Origin: Buttiauxella sp. B2 | GTDB taxonomy: Bacteria > Pseudomonadota > Gammaproteobacteria > Enterobacterales > Enterobacteriaceae | DNA: 64,000 nucleotides | Direction: 5' to 3' | NCBI RefSeq assembly: GCF_006376615.1 | Contig: NZ_VEXQ01000001.1 | Location: 124,001-188,000, forward strand | Shown: piece by piece, positions 30,366-40,197 of the stretch | How positions within the stretch are numbered: position 1 is the first letter of the stretch | How the letters are laid out: each line of letters starts with the position of its first letter | The notes under the pieces: generated by a model | Database searches by the model: none | Seen by the model: the letters and a program-made list of their open reading frames with translations, nothing else | What the model was told of the DNA's origin: nothing | Position numbers and translations under genes: made by a program

Positions 30366-30405
30366 ATAAAAAAGCCACGGTATCTTCACCGTGGCCTTTT
30401 ATTTT
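30366..30405. terminator. Bidirectional terminator osmB/yciH
   Basis: AAAAAGCCACGG / CCGTGGCCTTTT stem, A-rich on the left and T-rich on the right, between convergent genes. Confidence 0.85.
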
Positions 30406-30416
30406 TAGCAAACGAA

Positions 30417-30746
30417 TCAACCGCCTGCTAATTTCACTTTCATACCTTTCGACTCAAGCAGAGATTTTATCAGATCGCGCTTGTCGCCCTGAATCTCAAT
30501 AACACCGTCTTTTAGCGAACCACCACAGCCACATTTTTTCTTGAGCTCGGCAGCTAATGCCGCTAATTCAGCGTCACTTGCATCAATGCCAGTGATTAGG
30601 CATACCCCTTTGCCCTTACGACCACTGGTTTGGCGTTGGATACGTACCACTCCATCACCTTTTGGACGAACCGGTTCCGCTTTCGCCTCATCAATTCGCC
30701 CTGTTTCAGTGGAGTAAACTAAGCGGCTGTTATCGTCTGTCATCAT
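30417..30746 (-). CDS. yciH: SUI1/eIF1-like protein YciH
   Basis: 109-residue homologue of eukaryotic initiation factor eIF1, with the motif KKKCGCGGSLKDGVIEIQGD. The E. coli protein (108 residues) can influence start-site fidelity in vitro; its in vivo role is unsettled. Eight bases downstream of pyrF and presumably in the same operon. Confidence 0.96.
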   Translation of the reverse strand: MMTDDNSRLVYSTETGRIDEAKAEPVRPKGDGVVRIQRQTSGRKGKGVCLITGIDASDAELAALAAELKKKCGCGGSLKDGVIEIQGDKRDLIKSLLESKGMKVKLAGG

Positions 30747-30754
30747 GCCCCCTG

Positions 30755-31495
30755 TTACTGCTGAACTGAAAGTAATGACTCACGGATATCACACAACGTC
30801 TCGGCAGGATTTGCAGATTGGGTGATCGGGCGTCCAATTACCATAAAGTCCACTCCAGCGATTTGCGCTTGTTGTGGCGTCATGATGCGACGCTGATCGC
30901 CTGCATCACTTCCCGCAGGGCGAATCCCCGGGGTAACGAGTTTAAATGCCTTGCCCAATTCACTTTTAAATCGCACAGCTTCATGTGCAGAACAAACCAC
31001 ACCGTCTAACCCGCAATTTTGTGTCAAACGTGCCAAGCGTTCAGCATATTCAGCAGGCGTTACCGTGATACCGAGATCGGATAAGTCACTGGCTTCCATG
31101 CTGGTTAGCACAGTCACTGCAATCAGAAGTGGTGCATCTTTGCCAAATGGAAGCAGTGCTTCACGCGCCGCTGCCATCATACGTGCCCCACCGCTGGCAT
31201 GAACGTTCACCATCCATACGCCCAGTTCCGCAGCTGCTGCAACGGCACGCGCAGTCGTGTTTGGGATATCGTGAAATTTCAAATCAAGGAATACATCAAA
31301 CCCGCGCTGCTGGATATCATGTACCAGTTGTGGTCCGAACAGAGTAAACATCTCTTTGCCTACTTTCAGGCGGCAATCACGTGGATCAATGCGGTCGATG
31401 AACGCTAATGCTTTGTCACGATTATCATAATCAAGTGCGACGACAATGGGAGAATCGGTGGCAACACGGGAGGAGGAGGATGCAGTTGAATTCAT
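30755..31495 (-). CDS. pyrF: Orotidine 5'-phosphate decarboxylase
   Basis: 246-residue TIM-barrel enzyme of the last step of UMP synthesis. The catalytic core [10 protein letters not shown] is present, with the conserved ALDYDNRD and [12 protein letters not shown]. Start set at 31495 (MNSTASSS), matching the E. coli N-terminus; a longer frame from 31600 would add 35 unsupported residues. Confidence 0.97.
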   Translation of the reverse strand: MNSTASSSSRVATDSPIVVALDYDNRDKALAFIDRIDPRDCRLKVGKEMFTLFGPQLVHDIQQRGFDVFLDLKFHDIPNTTARAVAAAAELGVWMVNVHASGGARMMAAAREALLPFGKDAPLLIAVTVLTSMEASDLSDLGITVTPAEYAERLARLTQNCGLDGVVCSAHEAVRFKSELGKAFKLVTPGIRPAGSDAGDQRRIMTPQQAQIAGVDFMVIGRPITQSANPAETLCDIRESLLSVQQ

Positions 31496-31699
31496 GGCTA
31501 AACCTTCTGACTGTTGAGCACCGACGCGGCGCAAAGAGATAAACGGCAAGCATTCTACTCGGGGAACACTCAAAATTACAGTTGCCATTGCACCTTGCAA
31601 GGCACAAACGACTCGGAGTTGAGATAAAGTGGCAATTAAATTAATTAGTATGTTGTAACTAAAGTATGTCGTTTTTTTATTATCATACCTGACTAACCG

Positions 31700-32869
31700 C
31701 TATTGCCCGTCCAGACCGCGAATAGGTTTAATCGTTGACCATGCCCGGCAAGATGGGCAATGCCAGTACAGCGTAAATGCAGTGAAACCACATTTTTGGC
31801 AACGATAGCGCGGCTTGGTACGCACTTGTTCACCAACCATATCACGCAGCACCATCAAACTTTCTTTTGCACGCCCTTCTTCCGCCTCTTGCAAGTGATA
31901 ATCCATCAGACGATGGAACACACGCATGGTTGGATGACGCTGGAGCTGGCGATTGATGTAAACCTGCGCGACTTCAGACCCTTCTTTGCGTTCAAGGATC
32001 TCGGCCAGCATCAGTTCTGCCCCCGCACCAGTATTCTCTTCAACACAACGTTTCAAGAACGCTTCCCACTCTTGTGGTTTGTTTAACTGCAAATAGCAAG
32101 TCTGTAGCATCTCCAGGGTTTCGCTAACTAATTCGCTGTCTTGATCAATAACGCGCTGGAGCGACTCAACAGCTTTGGCATATTCATTACGCGCCATGAA
32201 AATACGGCCCATCATGATAGAAATTCGCGCACAATTTTTGTCTGCGGCAGCCCCTTTCTTAAGCAGTGACATGGCACGGTCGAGATCGTCGCTGCCCATC
32301 AATTGCAGAGCTTGTTCACAGTAAAAGTGAGCAATTTCGGTACGCTGTTTGTCTTTGCCAAGTTTAACCAGACGCTCTGCCACATCAATGGCTTTTTGCC
32401 AGTCGCTGGTTGCCTGGTGGATAAGCAGTAATTGTTGCAAGGCACCAATGCGAAAGTCTGTCTCATCAATCAGTTGCACGAACATATCTTCGGCGCGGTC
32501 ATACAACCCGGCAGCCATATAATCGCGGCCCAGTTGTTGTACCGCCAACAGACGTTGTTCGTAAGTTAGCGAGGCACTTTCCATTAAGGATTGATGAATA
32601 CGGATGGCGCGGTCGACTTCACCACGAGATCTGAACAAGTTACCCAGCGTGAGATGAGCCTCAACGGTGCTGGTGTCTTCCTTGAGCATATCAAGGAATA
32701 AATCAACTGCTTTATCTTGCTGGTTCGACAGCAAGAAGTTCACCCCCGCCACATAGTCACGCGACAGACGGTTAGCTTCTTGTTGCTTATCTTGCTGCGC
32801 GCTTCTGCGCCCCATATACCAACCGTAGGCGGCGGCAATAGGCAACAGCAGAAACAACAATTCCAGCAT
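31700..32869 (-). CDS. lapB: Lipopolysaccharide assembly protein B
   Basis: 389-residue inner-membrane-anchored TPR protein (former YciM). An N-terminal helix (LLFLLLPIAAAYGWYMG) is followed by about nine TPR units and a C-terminal rubredoxin-type metal domain with CQKCG and CPSCR. It promotes FtsH-dependent degradation of LpxC and so sets LPS synthesis. It starts six bases after the lapA stop. Confidence 0.97.
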   Translation of the reverse strand: MLELLFLLLPIAAAYGWYMGRRSAQQDKQQEANRLSRDYVAGVNFLLSNQQDKAVDLFLDMLKEDTSTVEAHLTLGNLFRSRGEVDRAIRIHQSLMESASLTYEQRLLAVQQLGRDYMAAGLYDRAEDMFVQLIDETDFRIGALQQLLLIHQATSDWQKAIDVAERLVKLGKDKQRTEIAHFYCEQALQLMGSDDLDRAMSLLKKGAAADKNCARISIMMGRIFMARNEYAKAVESLQRVIDQDSELVSETLEMLQTCYLQLNKPQEWEAFLKRCVEENTGAGAELMLAEILERKEGSEVAQVYINRQLQRHPTMRVFHRLMDYHLQEAEEGRAKESLMVLRDMVGEQVRTKPRYRCQKCGFTAFTLYWHCPSCRAWSTIKPIRGLDGQ

Positions 32870-32875
32870 GGCAGG

Positions 32876-33181
32876 TTATTCCTTCACAGCCGGCACAACC
32901 AAAGTGGTGGCGTCAGAATCTGTAGTGATTTGCTGCTCAAGACGTTTGATCTTGCGATCGGCACGAGCAAGTGAAACACGCAATCGCAACCAGAACAGGC
33001 CACAAATCACCCAGCCCAGTAAAAAACCCGCAGCAAAAAGAGTCGCCAGTAATGTGGAGACACGGTATTCGCCTTGTGCCAGCAGATAGTTAAAATTAAC
33101 TACCTGATCGTTTTGCGCGCCCAGAGTGACAGAAATCACAAAAATCGCTAGCACCAGTAAGAAAATGAATAAATATTTCAC
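32876..33181 (-). CDS. lapA: Lipopolysaccharide assembly protein A
   Basis: 101-residue DUF1049 inner-membrane protein (former YciS) with two transmembrane segments (about 2-21 and 43-66) and a charged coiled tail. Start chosen as GTG at 33181, since GGGAAG sits at correct spacing before it and the protein then begins like E. coli LapA (KYLFIFLLVLAIFVISVTLG). An ATG 15 bases upstream would place the Shine-Dalgarno inside the gene. Confidence 0.94.
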   Translation of the reverse strand: MKYLFIFLLVLAIFVISVTLGAQNDQVVNFNYLLAQGEYRVSTLLATLFAAGFLLGWVICGLFWLRLRVSLARADRKIKRLEQQITTDSDATTLVVPAVKE

Positions 33182-33323
33182 ATTACTTCCCGTCATGTGG
33201 TCTTACGCAACGACTAAATTATGCCCTAATGCTTTCTAACGGTATAAATTACCATTTCCCGGTTGTTCGGGGAATCCATTAGCGGCATCCAATTCATAAG
33301 AAATGGGGATTAAATCAATAAAC

Positions 33324-34088
33324 TCAAGCTTCAGAGTCTCGTTCGGCTATTTCGTCAGCTTCTTGTGGAGGCGGAGATAACGGGCCGCATAACTTTTGAG
33401 CAAACCAGGTAGCTAATGTTATCAATATCCAGGATATCAGTGTGGCTACGACTAAATCCCGTGGCCAATGCATGCCAAGCAGCAATCGACTCCCCATCAC
33501 ACCAGTGGCCCAAACCAATAATAATGCAATAGTCCAGGTGCGGCGGCGGGGCCATAACAACCCGACACCCAATAATGCCCAACTCGCTGCAAACATTGTA
33601 TGTCCCGATGGGAATGCAAAACCGGTTTCTTTTTGCCAGTGTTTGCGTAACCAGCCAGGAACTTCAGGTTGAGTCTCAAGCTGGCTTTTTACCAATTCAC
33701 TACGCTGCTTACGTTTTAAATTGTAGAACTCATTTGTCGGAATATGTTGTGTCTTCTCAAGCCACACGACAAAAGGACGAGGTTCTTGCACTTTGTCTTT
33801 AATAACCGATTTAACGCCCTGCCCAATAAGAATAGCCGCGCCCAGAATAGCAAATAGCATGATGGCAGCTTTTAGGCGAAACCTCAGACACCACAAAAAC
33901 CAACCACACAGCAAAACATGGGTGATAATGCCCCAAGGTTGGGTCACTGTTTCTGTCACCCAATACATCATTTTTAGCCATGCAGTGTGCCCTCCTGGCA
34001 CCCACTGCCAGCCTGAAATCCATACAGCTAAAGGCATGACTAAAAGTAGCCCGGCCCCTATAGTCGTTCGTTTCGCTATTGCCCGCAT
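33324..34088 (-). CDS. pgpB: Phosphatidylglycerophosphatase B / undecaprenyl-pyrophosphate phosphatase
   Basis: 254-residue PAP2-family inner-membrane phosphatase with several transmembrane helices. The three PAP2 motifs are visible: KDKVQEPRP, PSGHT and LLGMHWPRD. It dephosphorylates PG-phosphate and undecaprenyl pyrophosphate. ATG at 34088 preferred over the GTG one codon upstream. Divergent from ribA. Confidence 0.96.
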   Translation of the reverse strand: MRAIAKRTTIGAGLLLVMPLAVWISGWQWVPGGHTAWLKMMYWVTETVTQPWGIITHVLLCGWFLWCLRFRLKAAIMLFAILGAAILIGQGVKSVIKDKVQEPRPFVVWLEKTQHIPTNEFYNLKRKQRSELVKSQLETQPEVPGWLRKHWQKETGFAFPSGHTMFAASWALLGVGLLWPRRRTWTIALLLVWATGVMGSRLLLGMHWPRDLVVATLISWILITLATWFAQKLCGPLSPPPQEADEIAERDSEA

Positions 34089-34296
34089 CACTTACCCTTA
34101 TGCATTTTGTACATTAAGAATACCTGAAAAAACGCACCTAAGGGAAAACGTGGAATCGCACTAAGGGTAAAAATAAGAACATGCCCAGTCTATTAGGCGA
34201 AGTGCCAGGCGCTGTGGCAAAATAGCCAGTAATAATTAAACAAGCCAGACAGCTGGCAGGCACGATGAGTGCCAATATAAGTACCTGGAGAATCAC

Positions 34297-34890
34297 ATGC
34301 AGCTTAAACGTGTGGCAGAAGCCAAACTGCCAACCCCATGGGGCGATTTCCTGATGGTGGGCTTTGAAGAACTTGCAACCGGACAAGATCACGTTGCTCT
34401 GGTTTTTGGCGATGTTACGGGAAATGGCTCTGTTCTGGCACGTGTACATTCAGAATGTTTGACGGGTGATGCCCTTTTCAGCCTGCGTTGCGATTGCGGT
34501 TTCCAGCTTGAAGCGGCTTTGAGCCAGATTGCTGAAGAGGGACGGGGCATATTGTTGTATCACCGCCAGGAAGGCCGCAACATCGGTTTGCTCAATAAAA
34601 TCCGTGCTTATGCATTACAAGATAAAGGCTACGATACTGTTGAAGCAAACCACCAGTTGGGTTTTGCCGCCGATGAGCGCGACTTCACGCTCTGTGCCGA
34701 TATGTTTAAATTATTAGGTGTCGATGCCGTACGTTTGCTGACCAACAATCCGCAAAAAGTAGAAATTCTTACCGAGGCGGGAATTAATATCATCGAACGT
34801 GTGCCGCTAATTGTGGGCCGTAATCCAAAGAACGCACATTATCTGGATACCAAAGCGGCTAAAATGGGCCATCTGCTGTCAAAAGATTAA
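34297..34890 (+). CDS. ribA: GTP cyclohydrolase II
   Basis: 197-residue enzyme that opens GTP to start riboflavin synthesis. The zinc cysteines are in [33 protein letters not shown] is the GTP/catalytic segment. Monofunctional, without RibB fusion. Followed by a strong symmetrical terminator. Confidence 0.97.
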   Translation: MQLKRVAEAKLPTPWGDFLMVGFEELATGQDHVALVFGDVTGNGSVLARVHSECLTGDALFSLRCDCGFQLEAALSQIAEEGRGILLYHRQEGRNIGLLNKIRAYALQDKGYDTVEANHQLGFAADERDFTLCADMFKLLGVDAVRLLTNNPQKVEILTEAGINIIERVPLIVGRNPKNAHYLDTKAAKMGHLLSKD

Positions 34891-34894
34891 GTGC

Positions 34895-34922
34895 ATTTCT
34901 CCCCCAGCGCTGGGGGAGAAAT
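34895..34922. terminator. Bidirectional terminator ribA/acnA
   Basis: ATTTCTCCCCCAGC / GCTGGGGGAGAAAT perfect palindrome between convergent stops. Confidence 0.85.
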
Positions 34923-34926
34923 CCCT

Positions 34927-37602
34927 CTAACTCAGCATGTTGCGAATCACATAGTGCAAAATGCCGTCATTTTTGAAGTACGTCAATTCATTGCCAGTAT
35001 CAATACGGCAGCGGCACTCAACCACCTCTTTTTTACCATCAGCAAAGGTTAATGACACAGGAACCGTTGCACCAGGGGTTAGGTTATTAAGCCCGCTGAT
35101 ATCAACAAATTCCTCTCCAGTTAGCCCTAACGTTTTGCGCGTCACACCTTGCGGGAATTCCAGCGGCAAGATGCCCATACCAATCAGATTCGAACGGTGA
35201 ATACGCTCAAATGATTCGGCAATAACTACCCGCACACCAAGTAGGCGTGGCCCTTTCGCTGCCCAATCACGACTAGAGCCTGAGCCATACTCTTTCCCAG
35301 CAAAGACAGCCAGCGGGATGCCCTTCTCTTGATAACGCATCGCGGCATCATAAATAGAGATAACCTCATCGCCTGGTAGCAGTCGCGTCATACCACCTTC
35401 AACGCCCGGAGCCATTTCGTTGCGGATACGGATGTTGGCAAACGTCCCGCGCATCATCACCTCATGGTTACCTCTGCGCGAGCCATAGGAGTTAAAGTCT
35501 TTGCGCTCAACACCGTGATTTTGCAGGTAACGCCCTGCCGGGCTGTCGGGCTTAATGCTCCCCGCAGGCGAGATATGATCGGTGGTGACCGAGTCGCCAA
35601 GCATAGCAAGAATGCGGGCACCATGAATGTCTTGCACCGGTTTAGGCGTTGCTTCCATATCGTCAAAGAATGGCGAAAGGCGGATGTATGTGGAATCACT
35701 TTGCCAGCCGTAAGTATCTGAACGATCTACCTCAATGTTGCGCCATTCCGGTGTGCCTTCGAAGACCTCAGCGTACTCTTTGTGGAACATAGCCGTAGAA
35801 ACTTGCGCAACCGCACGGGCGATTTCCTGGCTACTCGGCCAAATATCTTTGAGATAAACCGGGTCACCTTTTTTATCATGCCCAAGTGGATCGGTAGTCA
35901 GGTTAATGTTCATGTTCCCTGCGAGCGCATACGCCACCACCAGCGGTGGTGATGCCAGCCAGTTCGTTTTCACCAACGGATGAATACGCCCTTCAAAGTT
36001 ACGGTTTCCTGACAGAACCGCACCGACAGTAAGGTCGCCCTTCTTGATGGCAAACTCGATCGGATCGGGCAACGGCCCAGAGTTACCAATGCAGGTTGTA
36101 CAGCCATAACCCACCAGATTAAATCCTAACTCGTCGAGATAAGGTGTTAATCGAGCCTTCGCCAGATAATCCGAAACCACTTTCGAACCGGGCGCCAGAG
36201 AAGCTTTCACCCAAGGCTGGCGTTTTAAGCCCAGTGTTACTGCTTTTTTAGCCAGTAAACCTGCCGCCATCAAGACGCTTGGGTTTGAGGTGTTGGTGCA
36301 GGAAGTGATCGCGGAAATGACGACAGCCCCATCAGGCAGCTGATATTGGTGACCGTCCATGGTGTAGTCAACCGGGACGCGATCTTTTTGGCTGGTGTTA
36401 AGCTCTAGCTCATTGCTGGCGTTAAAGGCTTTTGGAACATCACCCAGCGGGACACGATCCTGTGGGCGTTTCGGCCCTGCCAGACTGACTTCAACCTCGT
36501 TCATATCCAGTGCGAGTGTACTAGTGAATACAGGCTCATCGCCGGTGTTTCGCCACATTCCCTGCGCCTTCGAATAGGTTTCAACCAACGCAATTTGCTC
36601 TTCGCTTCTACCGCTCAGACGCATGTAGTCCAGTGTCACACCATCAATCGGGAAGAAACCGCAAGTTGCGCCATATTCAGGTGCCATATTCGCAATAGTC
36701 GCGCGGTCGGCCAATGGTAACGAGTCCAACCCATCGCCGTAAAACTCAACAAACTTACCGACAACACCATGTTTACGTAGCATTTGCGTAACGGTTAGCA
36801 CGAGGTCGGTCGCAGTTATACCTTCTCGCAGTTTGCCATCAAGCTTAAAACCTACAACATCCGGGATCAGCATAGACACAGGCTGGCCTAGCATAGCCGC
36901 TTCAGCTTCAATACCCCCGACACCCCACCCCAATACGCCAAGCCCGTTAATCATGGTGGTGTGGGAATCCGTACCCACCAGCGTGTCAGGATAAGCGACT
37001 AGATCATCACCCTGCATTTCGCTCCATACCGCTTTACCGAGGTATTCCAGGTTGACCTGGTGGCAAATACCCGTTCCCGGTGGCACCACACTAAAGCGGC
37101 TGAAGGCTTGCTGGCCCCAGCGCAGGAAAACATAGCGTTCGTGGTTGCGTTCCATTTCCAGGCGAACGTTTTCTTCGAAAGCGCCATCGTTGCCAAAATG
37201 ATCGACGGTTACAGAGTGGTCAATGACCAGGTCGACAGGTGAAAGTGGATTTACTTTAGCAACATCGCCACCAAGACGTTTTACAGCTTCACGCATGGCG
37301 GCTAAATCAACCACCGCGGGCACACCCGTAAAATCCTGCATCAGGACACGTGCAGGTCGGTACGCAATCTCTCGATTAGCATGAGCGTCTTTTAGCCAGC
37401 TGGCCAAGGCATGGATATCATCTTTAGTAACGGAGTCTTCATCCTGCCAGCGCAGCAGGTTTTCGAGCAGAACTTTTAGCGACTTGGGTAAACGCGTGAT
37501 ATCCCCAAGTTCCTTTGCGGCCAGTGGCAAACTGTAATAGTGATAGGTTTTATTCAGCGCCTGTAGAGTGTCCTTACTGGCCTCTCGTAGGGTTAACGAC
37601 AT
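34927..37602 (-). CDS. acnA: Aconitate hydratase A
   Basis: 891-residue [4Fe-4S] aconitase, the stress and stationary-phase isoenzyme in E. coli (SoxRS, RpoS, Fur effects). Cluster cysteines are seen in [10 protein letters not shown] and [12 protein letters not shown]. The swivelling C-terminal domain is complete ([10 protein letters not shown]). AGGAG Shine-Dalgarno. The upstream region holds small genes and an ERIC element. Confidence 0.97.
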   Translation of the reverse strand: MSLTLREASKDTLQALNKTYHYYSLPLAAKELGDITRLPKSLKVLLENLLRWQDEDSVTKDDIHALASWLKDAHANREIAYRPARVLMQDFTGVPAVVDLAAMREAVKRLGGDVAKVNPLSPVDLVIDHSVTVDHFGNDGAFEENVRLEMERNHERYVFLRWGQQAFSRFSVVPPGTGICHQVNLEYLGKAVWSEMQGDDLVAYPDTLVGTDSHTTMINGLGVLGWGVGGIEAEAAMLGQPVSMLIPDVVGFKLDGKLREGITATDLVLTVTQMLRKHGVVGKFVEFYGDGLDSLPLADRATIANMAPEYGATCGFFPIDGVTLDYMRLSGRSEEQIALVETYSKAQGMWRNTGDEPVFTSTLALDMNEVEVSLAGPKRPQDRVPLGDVPKAFNASNELELNTSQKDRVPVDYTMDGHQYQLPDGAVVISAITSCTNTSNPSVLMAAGLLAKKAVTLGLKRQPWVKASLAPGSKVVSDYLAKARLTPYLDELGFNLVGYGCTTCIGNSGPLPDPIEFAIKKGDLTVGAVLSGNRNFEGRIHPLVKTNWLASPPLVVAYALAGNMNINLTTDPLGHDKKGDPVYLKDIWPSSQEIARAVAQVSTAMFHKEYAEVFEGTPEWRNIEVDRSDTYGWQSDSTYIRLSPFFDDMEATPKPVQDIHGARILAMLGDSVTTDHISPAGSIKPDSPAGRYLQNHGVERKDFNSYGSRRGNHEVMMRGTFANIRIRNEMAPGVEGGMTRLLPGDEVISIYDAAMRYQEKGIPLAVFAGKEYGSGSSRDWAAKGPRLLGVRVVIAESFERIHRSNLIGMGILPLEFPQGVTRKTLGLTGEEFVDISGLNNLTPGATVPVSLTFADGKKEVVECRCRIDTGNELTYFKNDGILHYVIRNMLS

Positions 37603-37781
37603 AGCTCCTCCTTAAATTTCTTAGGATAGCGGTATCCCGGATGAAGATCAGGGACAGTATTAAAGATAACACAAAGATGTCGTAACGATTTGATAACAAC
37701 CCGAATTGATAAATCAGAGGGTGTACACAGAAGGGGAAGGATTTGATGACACCCCGGCGCAGGCCAGGGTGCAGGGAATAA

Positions 37782-37880
37782 TTAGTTTGTCAGTATACAG
37801 ACCATTTGTACCCAAAAAATAAACGAAACGGTAAATACACTAAGCCACGACCAGTACTTGACGCTACGGTAAGTATTCAT
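37782..37880 (-). CDS. ymiC: Small membrane protein (YmiC-like)
   Basis: 32-residue ORF upstream of acnA: a short basic N-terminus with KYWSW, then a hydrophobic helix (LSVFTVSFIFWVQMVCIL). From memory the E. coli acnA-ymiA gap encodes YmiC, about 31 residues, with a KYWSW motif and a similar helix, which supports this call by position and pattern. A GAAGTGAG stretch lies upstream of the ATG. The ERIC element at 37895-38020 lies just upstream. Confidence 0.68.
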   Translation of the reverse strand: MNTYRSVKYWSWLSVFTVSFIFWVQMVCILTN

Positions 37881-37894
37881 AAGCCACTCACTTC

Positions 37895-38020
37895 ATACCC
37901 ATCATACTTCAAGTTGTGAAGGTGTTGTCTGCACCCGCTTATCCCAGTCACTGACTAAAGTAAGCTCCCGGGGATAAGTTCACTTAACGCCTATCCTCAA
38001 CTCGGATTATTTGGGATATA
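37895..38020 (+). repeat. ERIC element 1
   Basis: About 126 bases with the ERIC (IRU) hallmarks: terminal inverted ends ATACCCATCATACTTCAAGT and CTCGGATTATTTGGGATAT, and the central CCCAGTCACTGACTAAAGTAAGCTCCCGGGG segment. Length agrees with the typical 127-base element. It sits between ymiC and the yciX-like ORF. Confidence 0.88.
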
Positions 38021-38165
38021 TACATTTGTAAACACTATGACTGAATAACTAATCAGTCTCATTAATATTGCTGTGTGTAGTGATTACCTAAAGAGAGCTC
38101 TGTTAATCACGTTTAATTAAAAAGTGTGATTAACCGCAAGTTAAATAAAAGTAAATAAAATACGC

Positions 38166-38330
38166 TTATAATTTTATATGGTCGTCTGTTGAAAACAGTT
38201 CGATAAAATCTTTTTGCTGTTTAGTCAACAGCCACGATTCTGGAATCTTAACTTCTCCAGAGTTTGCCTCTTGCAGCGGCTTGTCATCTTGTTGATGTAC
38301 AGCTTTCTGCGCTTGACCAAGGGTTGTCAT
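38166..38330 (-). CDS. yciX: Small protein, probably YciX
   Basis: 54-residue hydrophilic protein (starts MTTLGQAQKA, ends FSTDDHIKL). It follows ymiA by two bases, and the GGGGG in the last codons of ymiA is well placed as its Shine-Dalgarno, so the two are coupled. E. coli has ymiA and yciX adjacent between cysB and acnA, which supports the name; no function is known. Confidence 0.7.
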   Translation of the reverse strand: MTTLGQAQKAVHQQDDKPLQEANSGEVKIPESWLLTKQQKDFIELFSTDDHIKL

Positions 38331-38332
38331 GG

Positions 38333-38473
38333 TTACCCCCAAAAATGCCAGGCTGCCAGTGCAATAACCAGCCAGAACAGACCTGATACGAGAAACACCA
38401 CCATCCAGGCTTTACGTTTAAGCCCAGTTTCCCTTTGCGGTTGTTCACTTCCTGAAGGCATTGCTAACCTCAT
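38333..38473 (-). CDS. ymiA: Small membrane protein YmiA
   Basis: 46-residue protein: MRLAMPSG start, a charged stretch ending LKRKAW, and one transmembrane helix (MVVFLVSGLFWLVIALAAW). Same length and pattern as E. coli YmiA. Predicted inner-membrane protein of unknown function. Confidence 0.82.
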   Translation of the reverse strand: MRLAMPSGSEQPQRETGLKRKAWMVVFLVSGLFWLVIALAAWHFWG

Positions 38474-38792
38474 ACAATCGGCACCACTTATCATAAAACC
38501 TTAAACAATCGGTATAATTAATCGCTAGCTGGGATTAATCCTAAAGAAACTCTAGTACAAAAGCCAGCGAAATTGCTCCTCCATTGCAGGAAAATATTTA
38601 ATCTTTTGACCTCAAATAAATAATTGAAACATCAAATTTGCAGAGTGGTTAATTATTATCTACGTTTGTCTCTTAAATGAGACAAATTAACCACTTAAAC
38701 GGTATGGGTAAGTAAGCTGTGAGGGATATTTAAAACGCAGAGGGTTAACACATATTCTTTATATGTAAATGAGGAGAGGTTTCTTTCGCTAT
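38474..38792. other. Control region upstream of ymiA
   Basis: AT-rich, with no ORF of coding character on either strand. An inverted pair near 38645-38700 (GTGGTTAATTA ... TTAACCAC) flanks GAGACAAATTAACCAC-type sequence, compatible with a promoter or operator region for the minus-strand small genes. I see no RNA gene. Confidence 0.4.
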
Positions 38793-38913
38793 ATACCCGC
38801 CATACTTCGAACTACAGGGGGCGACGTTTACTGCACTCCCTCACCCCAGTCACTTACTAAAGTAAGCTCCTGGGATTCGCTAGCTTATCGGCACTCGAAT
38901 TATTACGGGTATA
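38793..38913 (+). repeat. ERIC element 2
   Basis: About 121 bases: ATACCCGCCATACTTCGAA at the left, CACCCCAGTCACTTACTAAA followed by GTAAGCTCCTGGGATTC in the middle, and CTCGAATTATTACGGGTATA at the right. Good ERIC match. It lies about 20 bases from the cysB stop and could act as its 3' stem-loop. Confidence 0.9.
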
Positions 38914-38932
38914 AAAAAGAAACCTTCAGATA

Positions 38933-39976
<1,044 letters not shown>

Positions 39977-40040
39977 TTAAGCCACTATATCAGTTATGCC
40001 CTATTTGTATAGTTTGAAAGAAAAAATAATAATCAGGTTA

Positions 40041-40153
40041 TATACGCTAAATAATTAGAGTTGCAAATTGGCGGCAAGGTAGTGAATCCCAGGAGATTAC
40101 TTTAGCAATTACTGGGGTGAAGAATGCAGGTAAGTGGCGAATATTGGGGATAT
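40041..40153 (-). repeat. ERIC element 3 (partial, inverted)
   Basis: About 113 bases in the opposite orientation to ERIC 1 and 2: GTGAATCCCAGGAGATTACT and AATTACTGGGGTGA in the core, ends TATACGCTAAATAATTAGAG and GGGGATATA. It lies between cysB and topA. Base differences from the other two copies show independent decay. Confidence 0.82.
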
Positions 40154-40154
40154 A

Positions 40155-40186
40155 AAAAAGCCGGAGCATTGGCCCCGGCTTTCAAC
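40155..40186 (-). terminator. topA intrinsic terminator
   Basis: On the minus strand AAAGCCGGGGCC ... GGCTTTTTT: a GC-rich stem with T-run 12 bases after the topA stop, directly beside ERIC element 3. Confidence 0.85.
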
Positions 40187-40197
40187 ATTAAAGGCTG

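Noticed and set aside
38214..38504. 96-codon plus-strand frame
   Set aside because: Antisense shadow of yciX and ymiA, which have the better coding pattern.
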